From: an uncultured Flavobacterium sp.
Lineage (GTDB): Bacteria > Bacteroidota > Bacteroidia > Flavobacteriales > Flavobacteriaceae
Assembly: GCF_946220915.1 (NCBI RefSeq)
Contig: NZ_CAMIHH010000001.1
Coordinates: forward strand, 28,158 to 92,157
Direction: 5' to 3'
DNA length: 64,000 nt
The notes beneath the pieces are model-generated. The model was not told the DNA's origin. It worked only from the letters and a program-made list of their open reading frames with translations, and searched no databases. The position numbers and the translations under genes were made by a program. Shown in pieces: positions 15,914-23,556 of the stretch. Position 1 is the stretch's first letter, and each line of letters starts with the position of its first letter.

Positions 15914-18676
15914 TTAGAACTGCTGACCAATGATAAAGTGCGTTTCCCAACCGTTCTTGCCTTGTCCTTCACGTCCCGGCAGCGGGTCGAACCCGTGGCC
16001 GAAGTCGATGCCCAGAAGCCCGAATGCCGGCATGAATACCCTGAGTCCAAAGCCTGCCGAACGCTTAAGAGCAAACGGGTTATAGTTGCTAAAGCCGTCA
16101 AATGACGCTCCTGCCTCCAGGAATGTAAGCGCATATATCGATGCCTGCGATTTTAACGTGATGGGGTAACGAAGCTCCAGCGTGAACTTGTTATATATCG
16201 TTGCCCCAATTTGTATCTCCTGGCCGTTGGCTTCCCTCAATACGGGCGATAGCGCCTGGTTAGGATAACCCCTGAGCTGTATTACCTCGCGGCCGTCCAA
16301 TGCATAGTTGGCCATGCCATCACCACCCAGGTAGAACCTTTCAAACGGCACCAGGCCCCTGTCGGAATTGTACGCTCCCATGAAACCGAACTCGCCTAAG
16401 GCGCGAAGTACAAGTTCATGCGATTGCGACCCCGCCAGTTTGGTATAAGCATCAGCCTTGAACTTAAATTTCCAGTATTCCAGCCAGTTGAACCTTTTCT
16501 GGTCATACTTGGCTTCGTCTAGCGAAGCATCCGCAGCATTATCCACCCTGCTCAAAGGATTGCCGTTTGTATCCACGGTATAATAATCAAGAGGGCCTAT
16601 GTTTGTGCCGGGCAGCGTTGCTCCCGTCCTGTTCCTGAGTTTGTATTCTGTTTCATTTTTCAGGCCTGCATAATCAATCCCGTTAACCAGCGAGTAGGGG
16701 AAAGTCGTCCTGAAGCTTGCGCTGAACAGTGAGCCGTATGTAGGGTAAATAGGGTTGCGGCCCCTGTTGTCCCTTGTAAGCTCTACCGTGTAGGCAAGGT
16801 TTCTCGATGTACCGTTACCAAAGGTAAACAATCCTGTGTTATAATTACTTAGGCTGTAGTACTGGAATGTCAAAGAGTGCGAAAGCCTCATATAATAATC
16901 CGGTTCGCTAAGCCTTTTCGACATACCCAGTGAGATGGACGATATCGTAAAACTCCTCGACCTGTCTACATCGCGGGATGTAAAGTTATACAAAAACTGC
17001 CTGCTGTGCGATAGCGACCCAAAAAGCTGTATCGGTTTTTTACCGCCAAACCATGGCTCGGTAAACGACATGCTATAGGTTTGGAAATAGGTGCTGCCCT
17101 GTGCACGCAGTGAGAGTTTTTGCCCGTCGCCCATTGGCAGCGGATTATAGGCCTCTTTGTTAAAAATATTGCGTATGGAGAAATTGTTGAACGAAAGTCC
17201 CAGCGTACCGATGAATCCGCCGCCGCCATAACCTCCCTGCAGTTCTATCTGGCTCGATCCCTTTTCGGTCACGTTCCATTCTATGTCTACAGTACCCGTG
17301 GCAGGGTCAGGGTTTTTTACATCCGGACGAATGGTTTCCGGGTCAAAAAAGCCCAGTGCGCCGAGTTCGCGGATGGTTCCTATTACGTCTTCCTTATTCC
17401 ATTTCTGGCCAGGCCTTGTGCGGAGCTCGCGGTATATTACGTGGTCATTGGTCTTGTCGTTGCCTACCACGTTTACATTGTTAAAGTAAGCAATTGGCCC
17501 CTCGACAATGCGAATCTCGAAGTCGATAGTGTCGTTGTACGTCCTTACTTCCACAGCATTGATGTTCGAGAACAGGTAGCCGTTATTCTGGTACAGGTTA
17601 GTAAGGTCTTCACCGTCCGGCTTGGTCGGGTCGGCAATCCTTTTTTGCAGCATTACACCATTATATACCTCGCCTTTTTTAATCCCGAGTATCTGGTTCA
17701 GCTGATTGTTGTTGTAAACCGTGTTGCCCAGGTATTTTATCTCACCAAAGTAATATTTGTTACCCTCTTCAACATTAATGGTAATGCCAACGGTATTTTT
17801 TTTAGGGTTGTATATTACAGTGTCAGATGTTACCCGCGCATCGCGGTAGCCTTTTTCCTTGTATTTATCGATAACGCTTACAAGGTCTTCCTTATACTTG
17901 TCGGCAATAAATTTAGAGGGTTTGAAAATGCGCAATGGGTTAAGAGGACTTTTTCGCTTGGTATTTTTCATGGCACCTCGAAGCTTTCCATCGGTAAGCT
18001 GGGTATTGCCGTTAAAGTCAATGCTGCTTACGCGCACTTTCCTGCCACGGTCAATATTCACAACCATTTTTACCGTATTGGTGCTGTCCGGTATTACATT
18101 TATGGCTACTTTGGTATTATAGTAGCCATCTTTGCGGTACTTGTTCTCAATGTAGTTTTTGGTGTTCGTGATAAGGTTTTCATTTACGATCTTGCCTTTA
18201 TTAAGGTCGGTATCCTTAATAAGCCCTTCAATCTTTCCTTTGCGCACACCCTGTATCTTTACATCGGTCAGTTTGGGCAGTTCGTTAAGGTACAGCTCCA
18301 GGTAAATGCTGTCGCCTTCTATTTTATTCTGGTAAAAGTTTACATCGCTAAATAGCCCCAGCCTCCACAGCTTTTTGATCGCGGCGCTTATCTCCTCTCC
18401 GGGAACGTGTATGACCTGGCCTTTTTCCAGGCCGGTAAAGTTTACTACCGTTTGCTCATTGTAGCTTATTTTCCCTGTTACGGAAATGTCGGCCAGGATG
18501 TATTCCCTTGGCGATTCCAGGTTGCCAAATTCCTGGGCATTCGCCGAAGCACCTGCAAATAATAAAATGCCAAAAAGTAATGCAATGCCCGTACGGACCC
18601 TATTTGTGTTACTTAACTTGTTCACTGGTTTTTCCAAATCTACGTTCTCTTTTTTGATAACTGATAATTGCTTCAT
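15914..18676 (-). CDS. bamA: BamA/Omp85 outer-membrane assembly factor
   Basis: The 920-residue protein has a signal peptide (GIALLFGILLFAGASANAQ), POTRA domains (about 60-480; e.g. ADISVTGKISYNEQTVVNFTGLEKGQ, VSSIDFNGNTQLTDGKLRGAM, KYYFGEIKYLGNTVY) and a C-terminal 16-strand Omp85 barrel ending in Phe (HFIIGQQF). BamA inserts beta-barrel proteins into the outer membrane. It sits between uppS and two ompH chaperone genes, the conserved envelope order. ATG 18676 overlaps uppS by 68 bp and leaves a long 27-residue region before the hydrophobic core; GTG at 18625 would give a more normal signal peptide and an overlap of only 17 bp and is a real alternative. Confidence 0.95.
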   Translation of the reverse strand: MKQLSVIKKENVDLEKPVNKLSNTNRVRTGIALLFGILLFAGASANAQEFGNLESPREYILADISVTGKISYNEQTVVNFTGLEKGQVIHVPGEEISAAIKKLWRLGLFSDVNFYQNKIEGDSIYLELYLNELPKLTDVKIQGVRKGKIEGLIKDTDLNKGKIVNENLITNTKNYIENKYRKDGYYNTKVAINVIPDSTNTVKMVVNIDRGRKVRVSSIDFNGNTQLTDGKLRGAMKNTKRKSPLNPLRIFKPSKFIADKYKEDLVSVIDKYKEKGYRDARVTSDTVIYNPKKNTVGITINVEEGNKYYFGEIKYLGNTVYNNNQLNQILGIKKGEVYNGVMLQKRIADPTKPDGEDLTNLYQNNGYLFSNINAVEVRTYNDTIDFEIRIVEGPIAYFNNVNVVGNDKTNDHVIYRELRTRPGQKWNKEDVIGTIRELGALGFFDPETIRPDVKNPDPATGTVDIEWNVTEKGSSQIELQGGYGGGGFIGTLGLSFNNFSIRNIFNKEAYNPLPMGDGQKLSLRAQGSTYFQTYSMSFTEPWFGGKKPIQLFGSLSHSRQFLYNFTSRDVDRSRSFTISSISLGMSKRLSEPDYYMRLSHSLTFQYYSLSNYNTGLFTFGNGTSRNLAYTVELTRDNRGRNPIYPTYGSLFSASFRTTFPYSLVNGIDYAGLKNETEYKLRNRTGATLPGTNIGPLDYYTVDTNGNPLSRVDNAADASLDEAKYDQKRFNWLEYWKFKFKADAYTKLAGSQSHELVLRALGEFGFMGAYNSDRGLVPFERFYLGGDGMANYALDGREVIQLRGYPNQALSPVLREANGQEIQIGATIYNKFTLELRYPITLKSQASIYALTFLEAGASFDGFSNYNPFALKRSAGFGLRVFMPAFGLLGIDFGHGFDPLPGREGQGKNGWETHFIIGQQF

Positions 18677-19349
18677 GCAGGTCTTTTTCCCTGAAATCGG
18701 GCCAAAGCACTTCTGTAAAATAAAACTCGGCATACGCCACCTGCCATAGCAGGAAGTTGCTAATGCGCTGTTCACCACTGGTCCTTATTACAAGGTCCAC
18801 ATCCGGAAGGCCATGGGTATACAGGTGCCGGTTTATGACAGATTCGCTGATGTCAGCTATGTTCAATTGGTTATTTTGTACTTGTTCGCTTATTTGCTTT
18901 ACTGCCGAAATGATCTCCTCCCTGGATCCGTAACTCAGTGCGAGCGTAAGTGTCATCCGGGTATTGTCTTTTGTTTGCCCCATTACATCCTGCAGCTTTT
19001 TGCGGGCGCTCTCCGGCAGCATGGCGGTATTGCCTATGGTATTTAGCTTAATGCTGTTTTTTTGTAGTGTTGGGAGCTCTTTTTCGAGCGAGCTTACCAG
19101 CAGGTTCATCAGGGTATCCACTTCCAGCTTGGGCCTGTTCCAGTTTTCTGTTGAAAATGCGTATAAGGTAAGGCATTCAATACCCAGCCTGGCACAGCTT
19201 TCTACTGTCTCGCGCACAGCCTTGGTACCGTTCTCATGGCCAAAGGCGCGAAGCATCCCCTTCCTTTTTGCCCAGCGGCCATTGCCGTCCATTATAATGG
19301 CAAGGTGCTTTGGCATGTTTTGGGTATTTAAAGTGGTAGTTGTGTCCAT
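18609..19349 (-). CDS. uppS: Isoprenyl transferase (undecaprenyl diphosphate synthase)
   Basis: The 246-residue protein is a cis-prenyltransferase that condenses isopentenyl diphosphate units onto farnesyl diphosphate to make the lipid carrier for peptidoglycan and O-antigen. The substrate-binding motif MDGNGRWAKRKG is at the N-terminus with catalytic Asp21; SYGSREEI and VDLVIRTSGEQRISNFLLWQ (diphosphate and Mg binding) are intact. It is cytoplasmic or membrane-peripheral. It lies 3 bp after the DUF6089 gene and overlaps bamA, so the three are co-transcribed. Confidence 0.95.
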   Translation of the reverse strand: MDTTTTLNTQNMPKHLAIIMDGNGRWAKRKGMLRAFGHENGTKAVRETVESCARLGIECLTLYAFSTENWNRPKLEVDTLMNLLVSSLEKELPTLQKNSIKLNTIGNTAMLPESARKKLQDVMGQTKDNTRMTLTLALSYGSREEIISAVKQISEQVQNNQLNIADISESVINRHLYTHGLPDVDLVIRTSGEQRISNFLLWQVAYAEFYFTEVLWPDFREKDLHEAIISYQKRERRFGKTSEQVK

Positions 19350-19352
19350 AGA

Positions 19353-20033
19353 TCAATCGCAGTAGCAGGGCTTTTCGCCAAAGGTGTAGGTTAGGGTAAG
19401 GCCGGAAAACACATACCAGTCCTTGCTTTCAAGGTTGCCGAAGCGAAATTCGGGGTGCTCTTCATGATTGCTTCCGTCGAGGTTGTCGCTAAATGTGGCC
19501 CTTGCGCCCACTTCAAATCCAAGGATGAGGGCCTGGGTTATATTTGCTTTAAGCCCCACGGTCATAGGGATTGCCATTCCGCCCGTAGAGTCGCCGCTAT
19601 GCGTTTCGCCTGTTGCGGTATTGATGTAAATATCGTTGTACCAGTAATAGCTAAGCCCGCCGTACAGGTAAGGAGTTACCTTGAATTCGTCCTCATGGAG
19701 GTTAAATTCGAAAAAATTAAACTCCAGGCCTGCAGACAGCTCTTTAATGGTATTTTCAAACTTATAGCCGCGCTCGTTCCTGCCCCGTACTTCAGAGTCG
19801 ATATCGTCCGACGCTATCCTGCCATAAGTAAACGAAGCCCTCCAAGAATGCCTTGGGCTGCGGTTCCATTTATAGATGATCCCTACGGCAAGGTCATTCG
19901 GGGCAATATAATCCGTAGGCCCTACATCGCCTATGTAATTAGCGCCACCGGCGAAAAGCCCCAGTTCGTTGATCTGGGCTTCGCTCCTGAATGCCGTTAT
20001 GATTATCAATATCAAAAATACAGTCCTCTTCAT
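19353..20033 (-). CDS. DUF6089 family outer-membrane-like protein
   Basis: The 226-residue protein has a signal peptide ending FRSEAQ and an alternating-residue beta pattern (NELGLFAGGANYIGDVGPTDYIAPNDLAVGIIYKWN; YLYGGLSYYWYNDIY) expected for a small outer-membrane barrel. The family is found in Bacteroidota next to uppS and bamA; its function is not established. The C-terminus is FGEKPCYCD, with an odd CxC ending. First gene of the operon DUF6089-uppS-bamA-ompH-ompH, with its own promoter 17 nt upstream of the ATG. Confidence 0.85.
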   Translation of the reverse strand: MKRTVFLILIIITAFRSEAQINELGLFAGGANYIGDVGPTDYIAPNDLAVGIIYKWNRSPRHSWRASFTYGRIASDDIDSEVRGRNERGYKFENTIKELSAGLEFNFFEFNLHEDEFKVTPYLYGGLSYYWYNDIYINTATGETHSGDSTGGMAIPMTVGLKANITQALILGFEVGARATFSDNLDGSNHEEHPEFRFGNLESKDWYVFSGLTLTYTFGEKPCYCD

Positions 20034-20049
20034 TCTATAAAATTGGGTG

Positions 20050-20057
20050 CAAATATA
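20050..20057 (-). promoter_or_regulatory. -7 element for the DUF6089-uppS-bamA operon
   Basis: On the minus strand TATATTTG matches TAnnTTTG, 16 nt before the ATG. No clear TTG is seen at the -33 position. Confidence 0.55.
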
Positions 20058-20340
20058 GTAATATAGATTTCTAATCTGTCTATATCACCTAATTTACATC
20101 CTTAAAAATATATAAATTGGCAATATACAGACTTGAAAACGGAAGAAGTGTGTGTGTAGTATGCGTGCGTGATAAATTTGTGGGACAAAAGTTGCAGGAC
20201 TAATTCAACCGCATCGAATGCGCAGGCCTTTTTAAATGCTAAATAGTGAAGCTTGGCCTCGCCACTATAAATTTAGTTTCCTGCCACTTTAACCCAGGCT
20301 GTGCTCAATCATTGCTGCGTGGTTAAAGTAAATGAGAAGC
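20058..20340. other. Longest gene-free stretch; one hairpin, otherwise unassigned
   Basis: No credible coding frame. It contains a 9-bp perfect inverted repeat ACTTTAACC (20286-20294) / GGTTAAAGT (20321-20329) with a 26-nt loop, just after the nadK stop codon on the minus strand, but without a T-run. A smaller dyad ATAGTG / CACTAT lies near 20245-20270, and a GT-rich tract near 20150-20170. It could hold the 3' end of the nadK mRNA or a small RNA; I cannot support either. Confidence 0.4.
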
Positions 20341-21228
20341 TCAATTCCTCTTATCCTCGCCCCAAAGGAGTTTTTTTCGCAATGTATCGGTAAATTTCTC
20401 CTCGGCAAATTCTACCAGGTGGATTTTAAAACCTGTTTTTTTAATGCATATGGCGGTTTCCACATCCATGGATATAATGCGGGAGTCGAGCGATACCAAA
20501 TGCTGTTCCTCACGGCTGCTCACTTTCAGCTCAATTTCGGTATCATCGGGTATAACCAGCGGGCGGGCGTTAAGGTTGTGCGGTGCGATAGGGGTTATTA
20601 CCAGGCTGCTTACCTCGGGCATCAGTACCGGGCCGCCGCAGCTTAGCGAATATCCGGTTGAGCCGGTAGGCGTAGAGATGATAAGCCCGTCTGCCCAATA
20701 CGAGTTCAGGTATTCGCCGTTAAGTTTGGTCTCAATGGTAATCATCGAGGTAGTGTCTTTACGGCTTACGGTTATTTCGTTCAGGGCAAAGTCAAGTTCA
20801 TCGGCTGGCGTTTCGGGCTTGCCGTCATAATCGACAGAAAGCAGCGTGCGCGGCGATATCTTATATTTGTTTTCAAATAATAGCGGGAGCAGCAGCGGTA
20901 TGTTTTCCTGTTGTACTGTAGCTAAAAATCCAAGCCTGCCTGCATTTATGCCCACAATGGGGATGTTCTTATCCCGCACATAGGTGGCAGCCCTCAGCAT
21001 GGTTCCGTCGCCGCCAATGCATATGAGGATATCAAAGCCATTGAGCGCTTGGTGCTCCGAAAATACAGGGTAGCTTTTGCCGGCAAGCAGGTTTTTTTCG
21101 GCAAGGGCATTATAAAAGTTAGACTCAATGGCAATGTGCGGCCCATAACGTTCCAAAACCGCCAGCAGCCCGTCTATGATCTCCTCGGTATTGTCTTTAT
21201 AGTATTGCCCGTAAATTGCTATTTTCAT
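20341..21228 (-). CDS. nadK: NAD kinase
   Basis: The 295-residue protein phosphorylates NAD+ to NADP+ in the cytoplasm. The ATP/NAD-kinase motif GGDGTML is at residues 72-78, followed by NIPIVGINAGRLGFLA and the second conserved block YWADGLIISTPTGSTGYSLSCGGP. Length is normal. It starts 5 bp after the stop codon of the CBS-domain gene, so the two form an operon, a common flavobacterial pairing upstream of DUF6089-uppS-bamA. Confidence 0.95.
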   Translation of the reverse strand: MKIAIYGQYYKDNTEEIIDGLLAVLERYGPHIAIESNFYNALAEKNLLAGKSYPVFSEHQALNGFDILICIGGDGTMLRAATYVRDKNIPIVGINAGRLGFLATVQQENIPLLLPLLFENKYKISPRTLLSVDYDGKPETPADELDFALNEITVSRKDTTSMITIETKLNGEYLNSYWADGLIISTPTGSTGYSLSCGGPVLMPEVSSLVITPIAPHNLNARPLVIPDDTEIELKVSSREEQHLVSLDSRIISMDVETAICIKKTGFKIHLVEFAEEKFTDTLRKKLLWGEDKRN

Positions 21229-21233
21229 GTCGC

Positions 21234-21893
21234 TTATATGTTCAGGTATTTATCAAGGTAGTCCGACCGGTCCTTCAATGTATTGAGGTATGCATCTTCC
21301 TGGTGCTCGGAGATGATGTCGTAGTTATACCGCCTGAAAGTCTGGATGATCTCGCTCAGCCCGCCCAGGCTTATCTTCAACGTGATCTGTACTTTATTCA
21401 GGTTGGCTTCAGATATGAAAAAGCCCAGCAGCCTGCCATTATTGCTTTCCACTATTTGTGCGGCCTCGCTCATGCTGTAGTCGGCAATGCCTTTCTCAAC
21501 CACCAGTATTCCTCCTTCTTCCTTAAGAAACGGGGTCTGGTGGAAAAGCGTTATCACATCGGTGATCTCATAATAGCCCAAATACCTGTTCTCTGCGTCA
21601 AGCACGGGCAGCAGGTTGGTTTCGTTCCGGGCAAATACCTCCAGCACATCCAGCCATATTGCGGTGTCGCGCACAAAAAAACGCTCAAAGCTATAGCGAA
21701 GGTCGGCCATGGTTTTTTCAATGTCCATTAGCTCAACATCTTCTGCACCTGCACAGCCTATGTATATGCCTTCATCCAGCACCGGGAAGTAAGAAAAGAG
21801 GTACTCGGCAAACAGGTCCTGTGCATCTGCAACGGTATCGCCCATACGGAGCGGCTTTATGGCATTGCTTATAAAATCGGTAATGTCGGTCAT
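21234..21893 (-). CDS. CBS-domain protein
   Basis: The 219-residue cytoplasmic protein has two CBS motifs in the first 135 residues (FISNAIKPLRMGDTVADAQDLFAEYLFSYFPVLDEG and RDTAIWLDVLEVFARNETNLLPVLDAENRYLGYYEITD) and an ACT-like C-terminal part (VQITLKISLGGLSEIIQTFRRYNYDI). CBS pairs usually bind adenine nucleotides and sense energy state; coupling to the NAD kinase gene directly downstream suggests, but does not prove, a link to nucleotide status. Own promoter at 21925-21932. Confidence 0.88.
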   Translation of the reverse strand: MTDITDFISNAIKPLRMGDTVADAQDLFAEYLFSYFPVLDEGIYIGCAGAEDVELMDIEKTMADLRYSFERFFVRDTAIWLDVLEVFARNETNLLPVLDAENRYLGYYEITDVITLFHQTPFLKEEGGILVVEKGIADYSMSEAAQIVESNNGRLLGFFISEANLNKVQITLKISLGGLSEIIQTFRRYNYDIISEHQEDAYLNTLKDRSDYLDKYLNI

Positions 21894-21924
21894 CGGGGTA
21901 ATGCTAATTATTATGCAAAATAAT

Positions 21925-21932
21925 CAAAAATA
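21925..21932 (-). promoter_or_regulatory. -7 element for CBS-nadK operon
   Basis: Minus-strand TATTTTTG (TAnnTTTG), 31 nt before the CBS gene ATG and back to back with the pdxJ promoter. Confidence 0.5.
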
Positions 21933-21957
21933 AGGATAAACTGCCTTTTTAACTTTG

Positions 21958-21965
21958 TATTTTTG
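21958..21965 (+). promoter_or_regulatory. -7 element for pdxJ
   Basis: TATTTTTG (TAnnTTTG), 26 nt before the pdxJ ATG, in the divergent intergenic region with CBS-nadK. Confidence 0.5.
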
Positions 21966-21991
21966 TATGAAAAAGCAGACTTAACAAAGAT

Positions 21992-22705
21992 ATGGCAAAA
22001 CTCAGTGTCAACATAAACAAAATAGCTACCCTGCGCAATTCAAGGGGCAGCAATGTGCCCGATTTACTTAAAGTAGCTGCCGATGTGCAAAAATTCGGCG
22101 CGCAGGGGATAACCGTACATCCGCGCCCTGACGAGAGGCATATCCGCTACCAGGATGCGCGCGACCTCGTGCCTGTGGTATATACCGAATACAACATTGA
22201 AGGTAACCCGGTGCCAAAGTTCATCGACTTAGTGCTGGAAACCAGGCCTGCCCAGGTAACCCTGGTGCCCGATGCAGACGATGCCATTACGTCCAATGCC
22301 GGTTGGGATACCATAAGGCACAAAAGCTTTTTGCAGGAGGTGATACAGGAATTCCGGCGCAACGGCATCCGCACCTCTATATTTGTCGACCCTGTAACTG
22401 CAATGGTGGAAGGTGCTAAAGATACCGGCACCGAAAGGATCGAACTGTATACTGAAGCCTTCGCGCACGAATACGGGCTGGGCAACCAGCATAGCATAAA
22501 GCCCTATGCCGATGCGGCAGCTGTAGCCAACAGCCTTGGCCTCGGCGTGAATGCCGGGCACGACCTGAGCCTTGACAATATCAAATTCTTTAAAGACAAT
22601 GTCCCGGGGCTGCTTGAGGTATCGATAGGGCATGCACTCATTGCCGAGTCGCTGTACCTGGGCCTGGAGAATGTAATTAATATGTACCTGCAAAAACTAA
22701 AATAA
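21992..22705 (+). CDS. pdxJ: Pyridoxine 5'-phosphate synthase
   Basis: The 237-residue TIM-barrel enzyme condenses 1-deoxy-xylulose 5-phosphate with 3-amino-2-oxopropyl phosphate to pyridoxine 5'-phosphate, the last step of the DXP-dependent vitamin B6 route. Motifs seen: LSVNINKIATLRNSRG, GITVHPRPDERHI, LVPDADDAITSNAGWD, GLGVNAGHDLSLDN and the glycine-rich phosphate site EVSIGHALIAESL. Length is normal. The alpha/beta hydrolase gene starts 1 bp after its stop, so both are in one transcript. Confidence 0.95.
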   Translation: MAKLSVNINKIATLRNSRGSNVPDLLKVAADVQKFGAQGITVHPRPDERHIRYQDARDLVPVVYTEYNIEGNPVPKFIDLVLETRPAQVTLVPDADDAITSNAGWDTIRHKSFLQEVIQEFRRNGIRTSIFVDPVTAMVEGAKDTGTERIELYTEAFAHEYGLGNQHSIKPYADAAAVANSLGLGVNAGHDLSLDNIKFFKDNVPGLLEVSIGHALIAESLYLGLENVINMYLQKLK

Positions 22706-22706
22706 T

Positions 22707-23495
22707 ATGCTGCATTCAAGGATAGAAGGCCAAGGAAAGCCCCTGCTCATCATTCACGGATTTTTAGGCACTTCGGACAACTGGAAAACGCTGGGCGGAC
22801 AGTATGCTGCCAATGGGTTCCGGGTACATGCCATCGATATGCGCAACCACGGCAAAAGCTTCCACTCGGATGACTTTACCTATGATGCCATGGTGCAGGA
22901 CCTGGTGGAATATTGCGACGGCAATAATTTGGATAAACCGGACATTATTGGCCATTCGATGGGAGGGAAGGCAGCCATGTTTTTCGCGGTAAGATATCCC
23001 GAAAGAGTGGGCAGGCTTATAGTTGCCGACATCGGGCCTAAATATTACCGTCCGCACCACCAGGACATTTTGGCCGGGCTTAATGCAGTGGATTTTTCGG
23101 CAAAACCCGAGCGCTCGGATGTAGAGGAAATCCTTTCGCAGCACATTGGCGATGCCGGTACGCGCCAGTTCCTCATGAAGAATCTTTACTGGAAAGAACC
23201 GGGGCAGCTGGCCTACCGCTTTAACCTTGATGTTTTTAATGAAAAGATTGATAACATCGGACAGGCATTGCCGGAAGGAAGCCAATTTGATGGGCCAACG
23301 CTTTTCCTGCGCGGCGACAAGTCAAATTACATCAGGGATGAAGATTCCGAATTGATAAAAACCCATTTCCCTAATGCGGAAATAAAAGACATTAAAAATT
23401 CCGGGCACTGGCTGCATGCGGAGAACCCGAAACAGTTTTTGGAGGAGACGCTTGGTTTTCTCGACTCCCCGGACCCCTCCAAAAGAGGGGAGTAG
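22707..23495 (+). CDS. Alpha/beta hydrolase (YbfF-like esterase)
   Basis: The 262-residue protein is an alpha/beta-fold serine hydrolase with HGFLGTSDNW (oxyanion region), nucleophile elbow GHSMGG (Ser84) and catalytic His in KNSGHWLHAE near residue 235; it resembles YbfF-type esterases in length and motifs. The natural substrate is unknown. Cytoplasmic, translationally coupled to pdxJ. The last nine codons (DSPDPSKRGE region) are encoded by an interspersed palindromic repeat beginning at 23467, so the C-terminus looks acquired. Confidence 0.88.
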   Translation: MLHSRIEGQGKPLLIIHGFLGTSDNWKTLGGQYAANGFRVHAIDMRNHGKSFHSDDFTYDAMVQDLVEYCDGNNLDKPDIIGHSMGGKAAMFFAVRYPERVGRLIVADIGPKYYRPHHQDILAGLNAVDFSAKPERSDVEEILSQHIGDAGTRQFLMKNLYWKEPGQLAYRFNLDVFNEKIDNIGQALPEGSQFDGPTLFLRGDKSNYIRDEDSELIKTHFPNAEIKDIKNSGHWLHAENPKQFLEETLGFLDSPDPSKRGE

Positions 23496-23556
23496 CGTCA
23501 CTCATACCCATTGAGCACCTGATTCAGTAAGCGGGTTGAGTGCCCCCAATTGGGAG
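23467..23556 (+). repeat. Interspersed palindromic repeat, copy A
   Basis: Core 23467-23504 reads CCCC..ACCCCTCCAAAAGAGGGGAG..CGTCACTCA, followed by a degenerate opposite arm starting TGAGTG at 23537. It lies at the junction of two convergent genes, encodes the hydrolase C-terminus and may serve as bidirectional terminator. Same family as copies at 37712, 45619, 46766 and 57046. Confidence 0.7.

Noticed and set aside
17120..18355. 411-codon open frame antisense to bamA
   Set aside because: Complement of the conserved POTRA region; low-complexity aromatic translation with no family resemblance.
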